A stretch of DNA of 38,398 nucleotides from JBBDYH01 sp040901795. Its GTDB lineage: Bacteria > Planctomycetota > Planctomycetia > Pirellulales > JALHPA01. The stretch is from NCBI GenBank assembly GCA_040901795.1, contig JBBDYH010000041.1, forward strand, positions 1-38,398, given 5' to 3'. Under the pieces are notes generated by a model. It searched no databases and was not told the origin of the DNA. It saw only the letters and a program-made list of their open reading frames with translations. Both the position numbers and the translations under genes were made by a program. Below, one piece after another: positions 14,974 to 23,230 of this stretch; position 1 is the stretch's first letter, and the number at the start of each line of letters is the position of its first letter.

Positions 14974-16209
14974 CTAATCGAGGTTGCCCTTACTTGAGTT
15001 TCCTTGCAGGAAGACGCCCGAAAAGATCAACGGCTCGGGGAGTTCGACATCCTGGTTGGTGTAGCCCATCCTGGCCAATTCCGCCGAGCTGGCCGATGCC
15101 GAAATCTGGAAGCCCGGGTTTAAGTAGCCGTCGCCATTTTCGTCGTTGAAGCTCTTGATGCTGCCGTCGGCAAACAAGATGTTGCAAGCGCCGCCTTTGC
15201 CGGAGCCGTGGACCGGACCAAGGTCACGATAGTCTTGCAAGTGGCTCTTCAGCGCGTTCGGCTTGACGGGCGTCGCGGCGTCGCCCTGTTCGTCGCGGTA
15301 CACACTGGCGCCGCTCGCCGGGTCCTGGATCGTGACCACGCCGGCGGTGCTTTTGCCCCAAGCTCGCCATGCGGTCATGTCGGCCTGGTTCATCGCTGGA
15401 CCATCGTTGAAGCTCTCGACCGTCCGCGAACCGGAAGGAATCGCTACGGCGCCATCGGAGTCGAGGATGTCGTTGGCCAGGAAAGCTTCCTTGGCATCGC
15501 CGATGTTTGAGTCACCGAACAGCGGGATCACCGACGAGCTATGAAAAGAGTTGTCGACGAAGTTGCGCGTCAGAACGCCCAGCGACCCGTTGACGCCCTT
15601 GACGGCGGCGGTGGGGCCGGAGTCGGGAAAGGTGATCAAGCCGGTCGGGCTCGCCTGGACTCTCGGCGCGGTCCGCGAGAAGAACCAGGTGGTCATGTAA
15701 TTGGTGTTGTAGCCCGGCTGATAGAAGAACTGGCTGACGAAGTCGCGCTTCTGTTCGGGACTCCAACCCGAATCATACTTGGCGCAGGCGCCGCCATTGA
15801 CCTTGCGGGGATCGCCTCCCTCGGCAGCGCCGGCAAACGTGGAGACGCCGAGGTAGTCGTTGTACTTCTCGTTGGCTTTGGCTGGGTTCGACGGACAGAG
15901 CAATTCGCCGGGCTTGCCGACACCGCCGTTGACCATGTCGGCCACCCAGCCGTAAGTGTCTAAGCAGCCGTCGCGTTCGCCGTCCCACGCGCCGGTGCTG
16001 GCGAAACGAGTCGCCGCGTCGCGTTCAGCACGGGTGCTGATGCTGACATAAAACTGGCGGAGGTTGGCCTTGCAGGTGCTGCTGCGTGCGGATTCGCGCG
16101 CGGCCGACAACGCCGGCAGCAGGATGGCCGCCAGAATCGCGATGATGGTGATCACCACCAGCATCTCGATGAGTGTAAAGCCTCGGTGGGAGGAAGAGCG
16201 GGTTTTCAT
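14974..16209 (-). CDS. DUF1559-type prepilin-like protein 1
   Basis: 411 residues. N-terminal type IV prepilin signature: short basic leader, then GFTLIEMLVVITIIAILAAI (cleavage after Gly, Glu5 present). The body has the DUF1559 pattern, including PGYNTNYMT and the HxxG..FADGS motif near the C-terminus (VHGSGKGGACNILFADGSIK). These proteins are processed by prepilin peptidase and are hugely expanded in planctomycetes; their exact pseudopilin role is unclear. Start 16209 has AGGAG 8 nt upstream. Downstream of the second prepilin gene, same strand. Confidence 0.92.
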   Translation of the reverse strand: MKTRSSSHRGFTLIEMLVVITIIAILAAILLPALSAARESARSSTCKANLRQFYVSISTRAERDAATRFASTGAWDGERDGCLDTYGWVADMVNGGVGKPGELLCPSNPAKANEKYNDYLGVSTFAGAAEGGDPRKVNGGACAKYDSGWSPEQKRDFVSQFFYQPGYNTNYMTTWFFSRTAPRVQASPTGLITFPDSGPTAAVKGVNGSLGVLTRNFVDNSFHSSSVIPLFGDSNIGDAKEAFLANDILDSDGAVAIPSGSRTVESFNDGPAMNQADMTAWRAWGKSTAGVVTIQDPASGASVYRDEQGDAATPVKPNALKSHLQDYRDLGPVHGSGKGGACNILFADGSIKSFNDENGDGYLNPGFQISASASSAELARMGYTNQDVELPEPLIFSGVFLQGNSSKGNLD

Positions 16210-16266
16210 ACAGGAACTCCTGGGTTGGGGAAAGCTGAAACTCTGGGTCTGGATGATTGATTTGCT

Positions 16267-16402
16267 CGTTCCCACGCTCTGCGTGGGAACGATTCTTTCG
16301 ACGCTCTGCGTCGAGTAAATTGCTGAGCGGCTAATTTGGCTGCTCGATGACGCACGCGCCGCGGAGCGGCGGGGTTGCGTTCCCACGCGGAGCGTGGGAA
16401 CG
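16267..16402. repeat. GTTCCCACGC..GCGTGGGAAC palindromes, two copies
   Basis: CGTTCCCACGCTCTGCGTGGGAACG at 16267-16291 and CGTTCCCACGCGGAGCGTGGGAACG at 16378-16402, in the spacer between the two prepilin genes, with a GACGCTCTGCGTC hairpin between them. Confidence 0.85.
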
Positions 16403-16427
16403 AGTGTGTTTCGTCCTTTGTCCTTTC

Positions 16428-17543
16428 TTACTCGTGGCTTAGGCGCCACCGGCTGAAGACGTCGAAGGGAGACAGTTCGACGGCGCCATCGGCGAAGCCG
16501 GCTGTCGCGCTGGCGGGGAAGCCGTTGTTGAGCACCGTGTCTCGGTTGCCGTCGGTCAACGTGCGAACGCTGCCGTCTGCGAACACGATCTGGCACGAAC
16601 CGCCATGAGGCACGCCGAACTGCCGGTAATCCTGCAAGGTCGCGTTCCAAACGCCCCACCAGGTGGCCGGAGGCGTGCCGGCAGGATTCGTGGGTGGCGG
16701 CGGCGCCATGGTCGCCGGCTGCACGGGGCCGCCGGTCATTGAATGGGCCATCGGCTGTCCACCCTGCACATCGCCCAGGTTGTCGCTAAGAAAGTCGGAA
16801 GAAGTGCCGGCGTCGGCCAGCAGCGGAACAATGCTTGACGACACGCCGCTCGAGTCGAGCTTCGAGCGCATCAACGGCCCAAAGGTACAGTGTCGCTCCA
16901 GCGCGGAGAGTGGCGAATGTCCGCCCGGGCTGTATAAGTTGCCGCTGGGGTTGATCGTCACGCCGGAGCGGACCAGCCACCAACTTGCGCAGTAGTTCGT
17001 GTTGTAGCCCGGCAGGAAAATCTGCTGCTCGACCAGCGCGCGCCGCGCCGGTCCGGGCGCGATGCCGCCGCCGCTCGACCACGCGCCCAGGATGCGGCGG
17101 CAGGGATTCACCTTCGGTGTGCCATCGGGCTTTTGGCCTTCGGGGCTGCCGGCGGCATTGCTGGTGGGACTGAACTTGCTCGCGTCCGCTGTGAGCAGAT
17201 GGGCATAGGTGCGACTGACTTGGGCCGGGTTCGAGGGGCAGAGCATTTTGCCGGGAAGCGTGCCCTGCGCCACCAGGTCAGCCACCCAGCCAACTTCCGT
17301 CACACTGCCGTCGCGTTGCCAATCGAAGTTGCCGCTGCCGAAGCGTCCGGTGCGATCGGCGACCGTGGAGAGACCGATCCAGAACTGGCGAAGATTGTTT
17401 TTGCATGTCGCGGCGCGAGCGCTCTCGCGAGCGGACGAAAGCGCGGGCACTGTGATCGCCACCAAGATTGTGATGAGCGTGATCACGACGAGCATTTCGA
17501 TCAGCGTGAAGGCGGGGCGGTGAGTGCGTTGTTTGGTCATCAT
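16428..17543 (-). CDS. DUF1559-type prepilin-like protein 2
   Basis: 371 residues. Prepilin signature AFTLIEMLVVITLITILVAI after a short basic leader, followed by the DUF1559 body (ATCKNNLRQF, LCPSNPAQVS, LPGYNTNYCAS) and the end motif VPHGGSCQIVFADGSVRTLTD. It shares an overall layout with its downstream neighbour, consistent with an old duplication. A Pro-rich loop (PPPPTNPAGTPP) precedes the end motif. GGAGG 5 nt before ATG 17543 supports the start (a second ATG follows at once). Its TAA is followed by an AAGGACAAAGGAC microsatellite. Confidence 0.92.
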   Translation of the reverse strand: MMTKQRTHRPAFTLIEMLVVITLITILVAITVPALSSARESARAATCKNNLRQFWIGLSTVADRTGRFGSGNFDWQRDGSVTEVGWVADLVAQGTLPGKMLCPSNPAQVSRTYAHLLTADASKFSPTSNAAGSPEGQKPDGTPKVNPCRRILGAWSSGGGIAPGPARRALVEQQIFLPGYNTNYCASWWLVRSGVTINPSGNLYSPGGHSPLSALERHCTFGPLMRSKLDSSGVSSSIVPLLADAGTSSDFLSDNLGDVQGGQPMAHSMTGGPVQPATMAPPPPTNPAGTPPATWWGVWNATLQDYRQFGVPHGGSCQIVFADGSVRTLTDGNRDTVLNNGFPASATAGFADGAVELSPFDVFSRWRLSHE

Positions 17544-17750
17544 GTACGCCTCCGGCGAGGGTTGTGCGCGGCCACAGCGGCGACAGCATGGTCGCAGTTG
17601 ACCATTAGCGGCGAATCATGGGCGGGTTAATCTTGGATGAGAATCGTGCGCGGGTCCGCTCACAAAGTTTGCTTGACACGGTGCGAGAGGCGCGCGAGAG
17701 TGGTCGCGGTGTTGCGTGTAGAGTAGGGCGCCAAGCGATTTGAGGTACCC

Positions 17751-18149
17751 ATGAACGACCTAAGGGAAATGATGCTGTTTCGTCAGATGTTTGGGGGCGA
17801 CTCCTGGGTTTCCGCCGTTTTTCTCGCGGGGGTCTTTCTAGTGCTCTTGTTTCGCCGCGACCAGATCGTTTCTCCCTACATGTTTCGCGTCTCGATCATT
17901 CTCTATGTGCTGTCGTTCATCATGCCGACCATCATCACGGCGATGCTGCAGTACACTCTTGCCAGGAGAGCGAGCCAAGGTCTCCTGGCGTCGGAAGACA
18001 AGGGCCCGTTGTTGCAAGTTTTGACATCCGGCGCGGGACCGCTCCTGTTAGGGCTGGCCGTGTTGCTGTGCATCCTCTCGATGCTTCCGGCACAGAGCCG
18101 GTATCCGGCGCCGCCAGAGCGGCCGACGCCGCCGCATCCGTTGGATTGA
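17751..18149 (+). CDS. Membrane protein, hypothetical
   Basis: 132 residues with three likely membrane helices (about 20-36, 44-66 and 94-112) and a Pro-rich C-terminal tail. No family recognised; many planctomycetes carry such small membrane proteins. GAGG 6 nt before the ATG supports the start. It diverges from the prepilin genes, with about 200 nt between, and no clear promoter could be fixed there. Confidence 0.6.
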   Translation: MNDLREMMLFRQMFGGDSWVSAVFLAGVFLVLLFRRDQIVSPYMFRVSIILYVLSFIMPTIITAMLQYTLARRASQGLLASEDKGPLLQVLTSGAGPLLLGLAVLLCILSMLPAQSRYPAPPERPTPPHPLD

Positions 18150-18159
18150 ACGCCGCTTC

Positions 18160-18222
18160 ACGTGGGCGAGTCTCTCCGAGACTCGCATTCGCGTATCGGA
18201 GAGACGCGGCCACGTGGGGCCA
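18160..18222. repeat. CGAGTCTCTCCGAGACTCG palindrome cluster
   Basis: CGAGTCTCTCCGAGACTCG at 18167-18185 lies within a larger inverted pair (TCTCTCCG / CGGAGAGA and CACGTGGG outer repeats). It fills much of the space between two plus-strand membrane protein genes. Confidence 0.65.
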
Positions 18223-18323
18223 GCCTACAAAGCCCAAAGCGTCATGGCCGCGGCGGTTATTGGCATCTAAAATGGCGATAGGACGCGTTCCTGCCGCGAC
18301 GATGATTCGACACACGCACGTTC

Positions 18324-18884
18324 ATGCCATCACCACCTTCGCCGAACTTGTCGCAGTTCAATCTGCGGACGCTGTTTGTCGGCGTAGCACTTATGGCAAT
18401 GGTGTTTGCCGCCGCGTCATACGGCGGCTGGGCGGGGCTGCTTGCAGCCGCCACATTAGCCGCGTTGGTATCGGCTCATGTGATCGGAAACGTGCTGGGG
18501 AGGCGGCTGCGCGACGAAGTCTCGCCCCAGTTGAATCCGACTCCACCAAAGCCGCCTCGACCGTGGGTTAGGGGGCGCTTGCTCAGGGGCGAACGACGGC
18601 TGCACCAGCGGACGCCGTTGGGCCGGATCATCCATGTGACAAGCGCCGGCGCGGCGGTAATGGGGGGCCTGTTGGGCGGTTTGGCGCTGGCTTTTTGGAC
18701 CGACGCGAGCTTGTCCGGGTGGATGGTAGGTATGCTTTCGTCGGCGGTGCTGGGCGGGTTTTTCGGCTTTCTATTGGCTTGCTTTTTGGAGATGACGATT
18801 CGGGCGTTGTGGCAGGCGTCGGAAGGAGAGAGGGAGACGCCGAGAGAAGGAGATGGGGAGATCAGGCGGGAAATGGGGAGATAG
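18324..18884 (+). CDS. Membrane protein, hypothetical, repeat-derived C-terminus
   Basis: 186 residues. Begins with the FNLRTLFVGVALMAM pattern seen at the N-terminus of many planctomycete membrane proteins, with two helices (about 15-55), a Pro/Arg-rich cytoplasmic loop (about 65-95), two more helices (about 103-150), then a charged tail. The last ~20 residues (EGERETPREGDGEIRREMGR) are read from a GGAGA tandem repeat that also provides the stop. Function unknown. Confidence 0.6.
   Translation: MPSPPSPNLSQFNLRTLFVGVALMAMVFAAASYGGWAGLLAAATLAALVSAHVIGNVLGRRLRDEVSPQLNPTPPKPPRPWVRGRLLRGERRLHQRTPLGRIIHVTSAGAAVMGGLLGGLALAFWTDASLSGWMVGMLSSAVLGGFFGFLLACFLEMTIRALWQASEGERETPREGDGEIRREMGR
18824..18884. 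repeat. GGAGAGAGGGAGAC tandem array, single arm
   Basis: About 60 nt of GGAGA/GGGAGA/GGAGATGG units encoding the C-terminal tail of the membrane protein gene. Same family as 5934-6030 and 30034-30134; no opposing arm is present. Confidence 0.75.
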
Positions 18885-19007
18885 CAGCCGGATTCGGCTG
18901 AAACAAGCGGCCGGGCGGCAAGGTATAGTTTACCGCTCGGCTGGAGGCAATAATTTGGCCCTGCCAGCGAACTATTGACGAACCTGTTTCCTTCTGAGGA
19001 CACCTTC

Positions 19008-21257
19008 ATGACCTTCGTCCGCTCCCACTCTCGCCATCGGTCGATCGCCGTTGGACTGGCCCTGACGGTCTGTTTGCTTGTCGCCCCGCGGGCCCAAGCC
19101 GCTGAGAAGCCAGGCGATGCGAAGCCAGGCGATGCGAAGCTCGGCAACTCGCTCGACTTGGCGCCGGCTGATGCGTCGTTCTATTCGGCCAGTCTGCGTC
19201 TCAGGGAGCAGATCGATATTCTCCTGCAGAGCAAAGCCTGGGGGCGGCTCTTGGAAATGCCGGCCGTGAAGATGGCCCTTGGCATGGCCAAAACGCAGCT
19301 TGAACAGCCGGGCGGCCCAAAGGAGCAATGGGATCGCTCGATGGAGAACCCGGACAACCAGCGGCTCGTGGAGCTGCTGAAGGACATGGCCTCGCAGGAG
19401 GTTTTCATTTACGGCGATCAGCGGTTCGCCGACTGGCTGGGCGTAACGCTCGATGTCGTCAATGCCGCTCAGTATGCGCAGTTTTTCAACAAGCTTGCGA
19501 ACGAAGACGGCGGCGCAGACGACGAGAAAGTCGCCGTGATGGCGGTGCTCCAAACTCTCAACGACAACCTCGACCGGCTGGTGGTGCCGGATGTTGTCAT
19601 CGGATTCAAAATTACTGACCCGGCCCGGGCCGACATGCAAATTCGCCGGTTGGAGACGCTCGTCAACGTGGTCGTGCAATTGCTGACGATCAACGAGTTC
19701 AAGGACCGGTTCGGCCGCGTGAGCGTGGGCGGTCACGACTTCGTCGAACTGCGGCTCGATGGACGGCTGGTTCCATGGGAAGAGCTGCCGTTCAACGAAT
19801 ATGCCGAGAATCCCGGCGACTACGAGAAGCTCAAGCAGCACTTGCGGTCGCTGAAGTTGACGATCGATCTGGGGGTGCGAGATGGCTACGTGCTGTTCTC
19901 GATTGGGGACAGTAATGAGCACCTGGCGAATCTCGGCAAGGGCGAGCTGTTGGTCAATCGCCCTGAAATGAAGCCGCTGCGTGAAGCACTGCTCGCGGCG
20001 AGCAGTGGCACGAACTCGCAGCGACTGGTGGGCGTGGGATATACGAGCAAGGCGCTCAATTCGTTAATCACCGGGACGAAGGAGGACGTCGAGGAGCTGG
20101 TCGACATGGCGCGGCAATTTGTGCCGCATACCGACTTGGACGAAGATCTGCAAAAGCGGATCCTCGAGGATGCGGAGGCCTTCGCCAAAGACATCGAACA
20201 GTTCATTCCCGAGCCGGGCGCCTCGGCGTCGTTTTCATTCCTGACGCCGCGCGGCTACGAATCGTACTCGTACAACTGGACGCAGAACCGCACGTTGGAC
20301 GATTCGAAGCGGCTCACGCTGCTCGAACATCTTGGCGGCAGTCCTGTTTTGACTGCGGTCGGCCGGTCGAAGTACAGCCCGCAAGAGTACGATATGCTGG
20401 TCAAGTGGCTCACGAAGGGGTACGGGTACTTTGAAGAGTTCGGCCTGGCGCACATGCCGGCCGAGGAGCGCGCGAAGTTCGAACAGGTGGCGAAGATTGC
20501 GATTCCGCTCTTGAAGCGCGTGAATGCGGCGACGCGAGACGATCTGCTCCCCGGTCTGGCGGATGGTCAGGCCGGGATCGTGGTCGATGCCGATATCACC
20601 AGCGTGCGCTGGCACAGCGGATTGCCGTCGCTGGGGCAGCCGTTGCCGATGGTGGAGGTGGCCTTGGTATTTGGCGTCAGCGACGCCGAGCGCGTGAAGA
20701 AGGCATTCCGCGAGTACAAAGCGGTGGTCCAGGCTGCGATCGACAAAGTTCGTGAGCTTAATCCAGAGGCGATTCCGGAAGGGTACCAGATACCCCCTCC
20801 TCAAATTCGCGAGGCAGGCGGAGGGCAAGTCTATTGGTATCCGGTTCCCAAGTCTTCGGATTTTCACGTCGATCCGCAATTACAACCGGCCGTTGGGCTG
20901 AGCAAGACTGTAGCCGTGGCGTCGACCTCGATCAAACAAGTCGAGCGGATGCTCACCGCGACGCCGCTGGCCACGAAGAGCAACGTCATCGTCGAGCGCA
21001 AAACCGCTGGGTCGGCGTTCCACTTCGACTTTCCCGGCGTGGTGGATGCGGTGCGGCCGTGGATCGAGTTGGCCGTTGCACAATGGGCTTCAGAACGTGA
21101 CGACGACGGGGAGGAGCCGAACGCGAAGTTCATCATCGAGCAGATTCGCGCAGGGGCGGAGATTCTGAAGTGCTACCGCGGGACGACGAGCGTGACGTAC
21201 CTGGAGGATGGCGCCACGGTGACGCACAGGGAGTCGATTTTTGAGGATTTGAAATAG
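19008..21257 (+). CDS. Large secreted protein, planctomycete-type, unknown function
   Basis: 749 residues with a clear signal peptide (VGLALTVCLLVAPRAQAAE) followed by a short GDAKPGDAK repeat and a long mixed alpha/beta body. I do not recognise a catalytic motif. The body appears to contain two similar halves of extracytoplasmic character, as in planctomycete-specific large exported proteins. Residues about 327-334 (LLAASSGT) are encoded by a CTGCTCGCGGCGAGCAG palindrome lying in frame. AGGA about 9 nt before ATG 19008 supports the start over an upstream in-frame codon. Convergent with the toxin gene downstream. Confidence 0.7.
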   Translation: MTFVRSHSRHRSIAVGLALTVCLLVAPRAQAAEKPGDAKPGDAKLGNSLDLAPADASFYSASLRLREQIDILLQSKAWGRLLEMPAVKMALGMAKTQLEQPGGPKEQWDRSMENPDNQRLVELLKDMASQEVFIYGDQRFADWLGVTLDVVNAAQYAQFFNKLANEDGGADDEKVAVMAVLQTLNDNLDRLVVPDVVIGFKITDPARADMQIRRLETLVNVVVQLLTINEFKDRFGRVSVGGHDFVELRLDGRLVPWEELPFNEYAENPGDYEKLKQHLRSLKLTIDLGVRDGYVLFSIGDSNEHLANLGKGELLVNRPEMKPLREALLAASSGTNSQRLVGVGYTSKALNSLITGTKEDVEELVDMARQFVPHTDLDEDLQKRILEDAEAFAKDIEQFIPEPGASASFSFLTPRGYESYSYNWTQNRTLDDSKRLTLLEHLGGSPVLTAVGRSKYSPQEYDMLVKWLTKGYGYFEEFGLAHMPAEERAKFEQVAKIAIPLLKRVNAATRDDLLPGLADGQAGIVVDADITSVRWHSGLPSLGQPLPMVEVALVFGVSDAERVKKAFREYKAVVQAAIDKVRELNPEAIPEGYQIPPPQIREAGGGQVYWYPVPKSSDFHVDPQLQPAVGLSKTVAVASTSIKQVERMLTATPLATKSNVIVERKTAGSAFHFDFPGVVDAVRPWIELAVAQWASERDDDGEEPNAKFIIEQIRAGAEILKCYRGTTSVTYLEDGATVTHRESIFEDLK
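19987..20012. repeat. CTGCTCGCGGCGAGCAG palindrome inside a coding region
   Basis: CACTGCTCGCGGCGAGCAGTG, in frame inside the large secreted protein gene. Same family as 8462, 10154 and 34797. Confidence 0.85.
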
Positions 21258-21283
21258 GGGGGGTCCTGTTTACTTCGCGCTCA

Positions 21284-21318
21284 AGGAGAAGGAGATAGGG
21301 GGATAAGCGCTCTATCTC
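21284..21318. repeat. GGAGATAGGGGGATA element between convergent genes
   Basis: AAGGAGAAGGAGATAGGGGG on the left and CTCTATCTCTC on the right form a short hairpin. The TGA of the toxin gene directly touches it on the right. Confidence 0.7.
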
Positions 21319-21588
21319 TCAATCGGCATGCGACCGGAATCGCAACACGCGCAGAACGCGCACACGCCGATCCGGTTCGTACACCTTATAAATCACGCCT
21401 AAGGGAGGCGCGAGGAGGATACGTCGTCCGCCCGGCCGCGATTCGCCCTGTTCTTGAGGGGAAGCAGCCAAGAGAGTATCGATTCTCAGTACGGCGTCGT
21501 TAATTCGGATGCGCTCAGGCGACTCCGATTCCAACCAAAAATCCGTGAGCGCCGCCGTTGCAGTACCCGCCCTTTCGACGTGGTACAT
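21319..21588 (-). CDS. ParE/RelE-type toxin
   Basis: 89 residues with a ParE-like pattern: an N-terminal helix with IRINDAVLRIDTLLAASP, a basic GGRRILLAPPLGVIYKVYEPDRRVRVLRVLRF core. ParE toxins inhibit gyrase, RelE toxins cleave mRNA; the sequence does not separate the two. It is read directly after the antitoxin-like gene, with TGA and ATG sharing one base (TGATG), so translation is coupled. No defect visible. Confidence 0.75.
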   Translation of the reverse strand: MYHVERAGTATAALTDFWLESESPERIRINDAVLRIDTLLAASPQEQGESRPGGRRILLAPPLGVIYKVYEPDRRVRVLRVLRFRSHAD

Positions 21589-21839
21589 CAGGCCGCTCCC
21601 CCGCGCTGCGGGTCGACAAGCCGGCGTAGAACCTCGGCGGTGGTGTAAGCCTCGGGTTCTCGTTCCGCGGCGTCCAGTTCATCCTCAGTAAAGGGGATTT
21701 CAACATCGCGGTACAAATCAGGGTCCACAGCCGGGATGAAGTGTCCCAACGGACGCCCTGACTCGTCGCAAAGCTCGGCACAATTGACGACGTCAGCCAG
21801 TCGGGCGCGTGTCGCGGCATCAAGCACAATCTTAGTCAT
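21588..21839 (-). CDS. Antitoxin-like protein partner of the ParE/RelE toxin
   Basis: 83 residues starting MTKIVLDAATRARLADVV, followed by LCDESGRPLGHFIPAVDPDLY and a C-terminal acidic helix (FTEDELDAAEREPEAYTTAEVLRRL). This arrangement (short beta N-terminus, acidic toxin-binding tail) matches planctomycete antitoxins that precede ParE-type toxins. The start at 21839 is chosen over 21848 because of family-like sequence. A TATAAT box lies at 21877-21882 upstream with an AAGTC-N4-GACTT palindrome (21855-21868) that could bind the complex. Confidence 0.7.
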   Translation of the reverse strand: MTKIVLDAATRARLADVVNCAELCDESGRPLGHFIPAVDPDLYRDVEIPFTEDELDAAEREPEAYTTAEVLRRLVDPQRGGAA

Positions 21840-21854
21840 GGCGTTCACAAAGCT

Positions 21855-21882
21855 AAGTCAAGGGACTTCCAACAACATTATA
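21855..21882 (-). promoter_or_regulatory. -10 box and possible operator of the toxin-antitoxin pair
   Basis: Perfect TATAAT on the minus strand at 21882-21877; no good -35 found. A small palindrome AAGTC-AAGG-GACTT (21855-21868) lies between the predicted transcript start and the ATG, where autorepression is typical. Confidence 0.4.
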
Positions 21883-21910
21883 GCTTCCCGATCGCGTGCG
21901 AAAACTCATC

Positions 21911-21985
21911 AAGGGGATAGGGGGAAGATTGAAGAGATAGGGGGCGTCATCACCCCATCCCCTCCGTCATCCCCCTATCTCCTTT
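21911..21985. repeat. Inverted pair of AGATAGGGGG arrays at the RibD 3' end
   Basis: Left arm 21911-21943 (GGGGATAGGGGGAAG, GAGATAGGGGG) and right arm 21948-21985 (CACCCCATCCCCTCC, CATCCCCCTATCTCC). The RibD gene ends inside the right arm (LSKEIGG, stop). Confidence 0.8.
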
Positions 21986-23076
21986 GAGAGGCGTCCGCGG
22001 AGGTAGAGGTCATCGCCGACTTGTTCGAACTCGACGTCGATCAGGTGCAACGCATCGCTCATCTCTTCGATCCCCTGGCCGCTGATCGGTGCGACCGCTG
22101 TAGCGCCGCCAAGTAGCTTGGGCGCGACAAACACGTGCACTTCGTCGATGGCGCGAAGATCGAAGAGCGTGCCGAGCAATCGGCTGCCCCCCTCAACCAG
22201 CACGTTGGTCATGCGGCGGTGGCCGAGCTCGTCGAGCAACTGCCCCAGGCGTCCAGCGTGCGTCGCCGCATCGCACAACAGCACTTCGCAACCGTGACTT
22301 TGCAGCCGCTCACGATCCGCCAATGTTGATTGTGAACCGACCGCAACGACGACCGGACCTTCTTCTACGGTTCGAACCAGCCGGCTGTCGTCGGTCAGCG
22401 ATGCGCGACTGTCCACGACGATTCGCGCGGCCTTTCGCGGACCGGGCGGACGCGCCGAGAGTAAGGGGTCGTCGGCTTGTGCGGTTCCGCTGCCGACAAT
22501 GACCGCGTCGACGCGGCCACGCAGCCGGTGCACCACCGCACGTGACCGCAGACCGGAGATCCAACGGCTTTCGCCCGCGCGCGTGGCGATCCGCCCGTCG
22601 AGCGTCATCGCCCACTTGGCTAGGATCCACGGCCGTCCCGTGCCGAGCAGTTTGAGATATGGCGCGTTGAGGCGTCGGGCTTCGTCTTCGAGCGGTCCGA
22701 CGTCGACCTGCACGCCGCCCGTCTGCAACTCGGTGATGCCGCGGCCGCTGACCGCAGGAAAGGGATCGCGCATAGCGCAGACGACGCGCCCTATGCCGGC
22801 GTCGAGGATTGCCGTGGTGCAGGGGGGCGTTTTGCCGTAGTGACCGCACGGTTCCAGCGTGACGTAGAGGGTCGCGCCGCCCGCACGGTCGCCTGCCTCG
22901 GACAGTGCTTCGACTTCGGCATGCGGGCCGCCGAAGCGCTGATGCCAGCCCTCGCCGACGACCTGGCCGGCGTGCGCGATGACGCAACCGACCATTGGGT
23001 TCGGCTCGACAAATCCTTCACCGCGGCGCGCCAATTCGAGCGCGCGAGCCATGTGCGAGCGGTCGAGATCGGACAT
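21967..23076 (-). CDS. ribD: Bifunctional riboflavin biosynthesis deaminase/reductase
   Basis: 369 residues with the RibD two-domain layout. Deaminase: His52-Ala-Glu54 and PCGHYGKTPPC (Cys77, Cys86) zinc/catalytic residues. Reductase: WILAKWAMTLDGRIATRAGESRWISG, VDAVIVGSGTAQADDPLL and VLVEGGSRLLG. It deaminates the pyrimidine ring and reduces the ribosyl group, the second and third steps of riboflavin synthesis. The start MSDLDRSHMARALELA is chosen since upstream sequence is microsatellite. No FMN riboswitch pattern upstream; other rib genes are not adjacent. C-terminal GG and stop come from a repeat. Confidence 0.92.
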   Translation of the reverse strand: MSDLDRSHMARALELARRGEGFVEPNPMVGCVIAHAGQVVGEGWHQRFGGPHAEVEALSEAGDRAGGATLYVTLEPCGHYGKTPPCTTAILDAGIGRVVCAMRDPFPAVSGRGITELQTGGVQVDVGPLEDEARRLNAPYLKLLGTGRPWILAKWAMTLDGRIATRAGESRWISGLRSRAVVHRLRGRVDAVIVGSGTAQADDPLLSARPPGPRKAARIVVDSRASLTDDSRLVRTVEEGPVVVAVGSQSTLADRERLQSHGCEVLLCDAATHAGRLGQLLDELGHRRMTNVLVEGGSRLLGTLFDLRAIDEVHVFVAPKLLGGATAVAPISGQGIEEMSDALHLIDVEFEQVGDDLYLRGRLSKEIGG

Positions 23077-23081
23077 CACAA

Positions 23082-23230
23082 TGGGGAATGATTGGAATGG
23101 GGAATGGGGAATGCGCAAGCGGACATCCAATACTCGGCGTTGATTCTACCCTGTTTCATTCCCCATTCCCCATTCGCTCATTCCCCATTTGCGACCATTC
23201 CCCATTCCCCATTCGGTCATTCCCCATTAT
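23082..23230. repeat. Inverted pair of GGGGAATGG arrays
   Basis: Left arm 23082-23111 (GGGGAATG units) and right arm 23158-23230 (CATTCCCCATTCCCCATTCG units) around a unique centre. The SEC-C gene stop (TAA) abuts the right end; the RibD start lies 6 nt left of the element. Confidence 0.85.

Noticed and set aside
18972..19922. Minus-strand frame of 316 residues opposite the large secreted protein
   Set aside because: Antisense shadow of a signal-peptide-bearing gene with a good ribosome site.
23077..23230. FMN riboswitch upstream of ribD
   Set aside because: The upstream sequence is GGGGAATGG tandem repeat without the conserved FMN-element helices.
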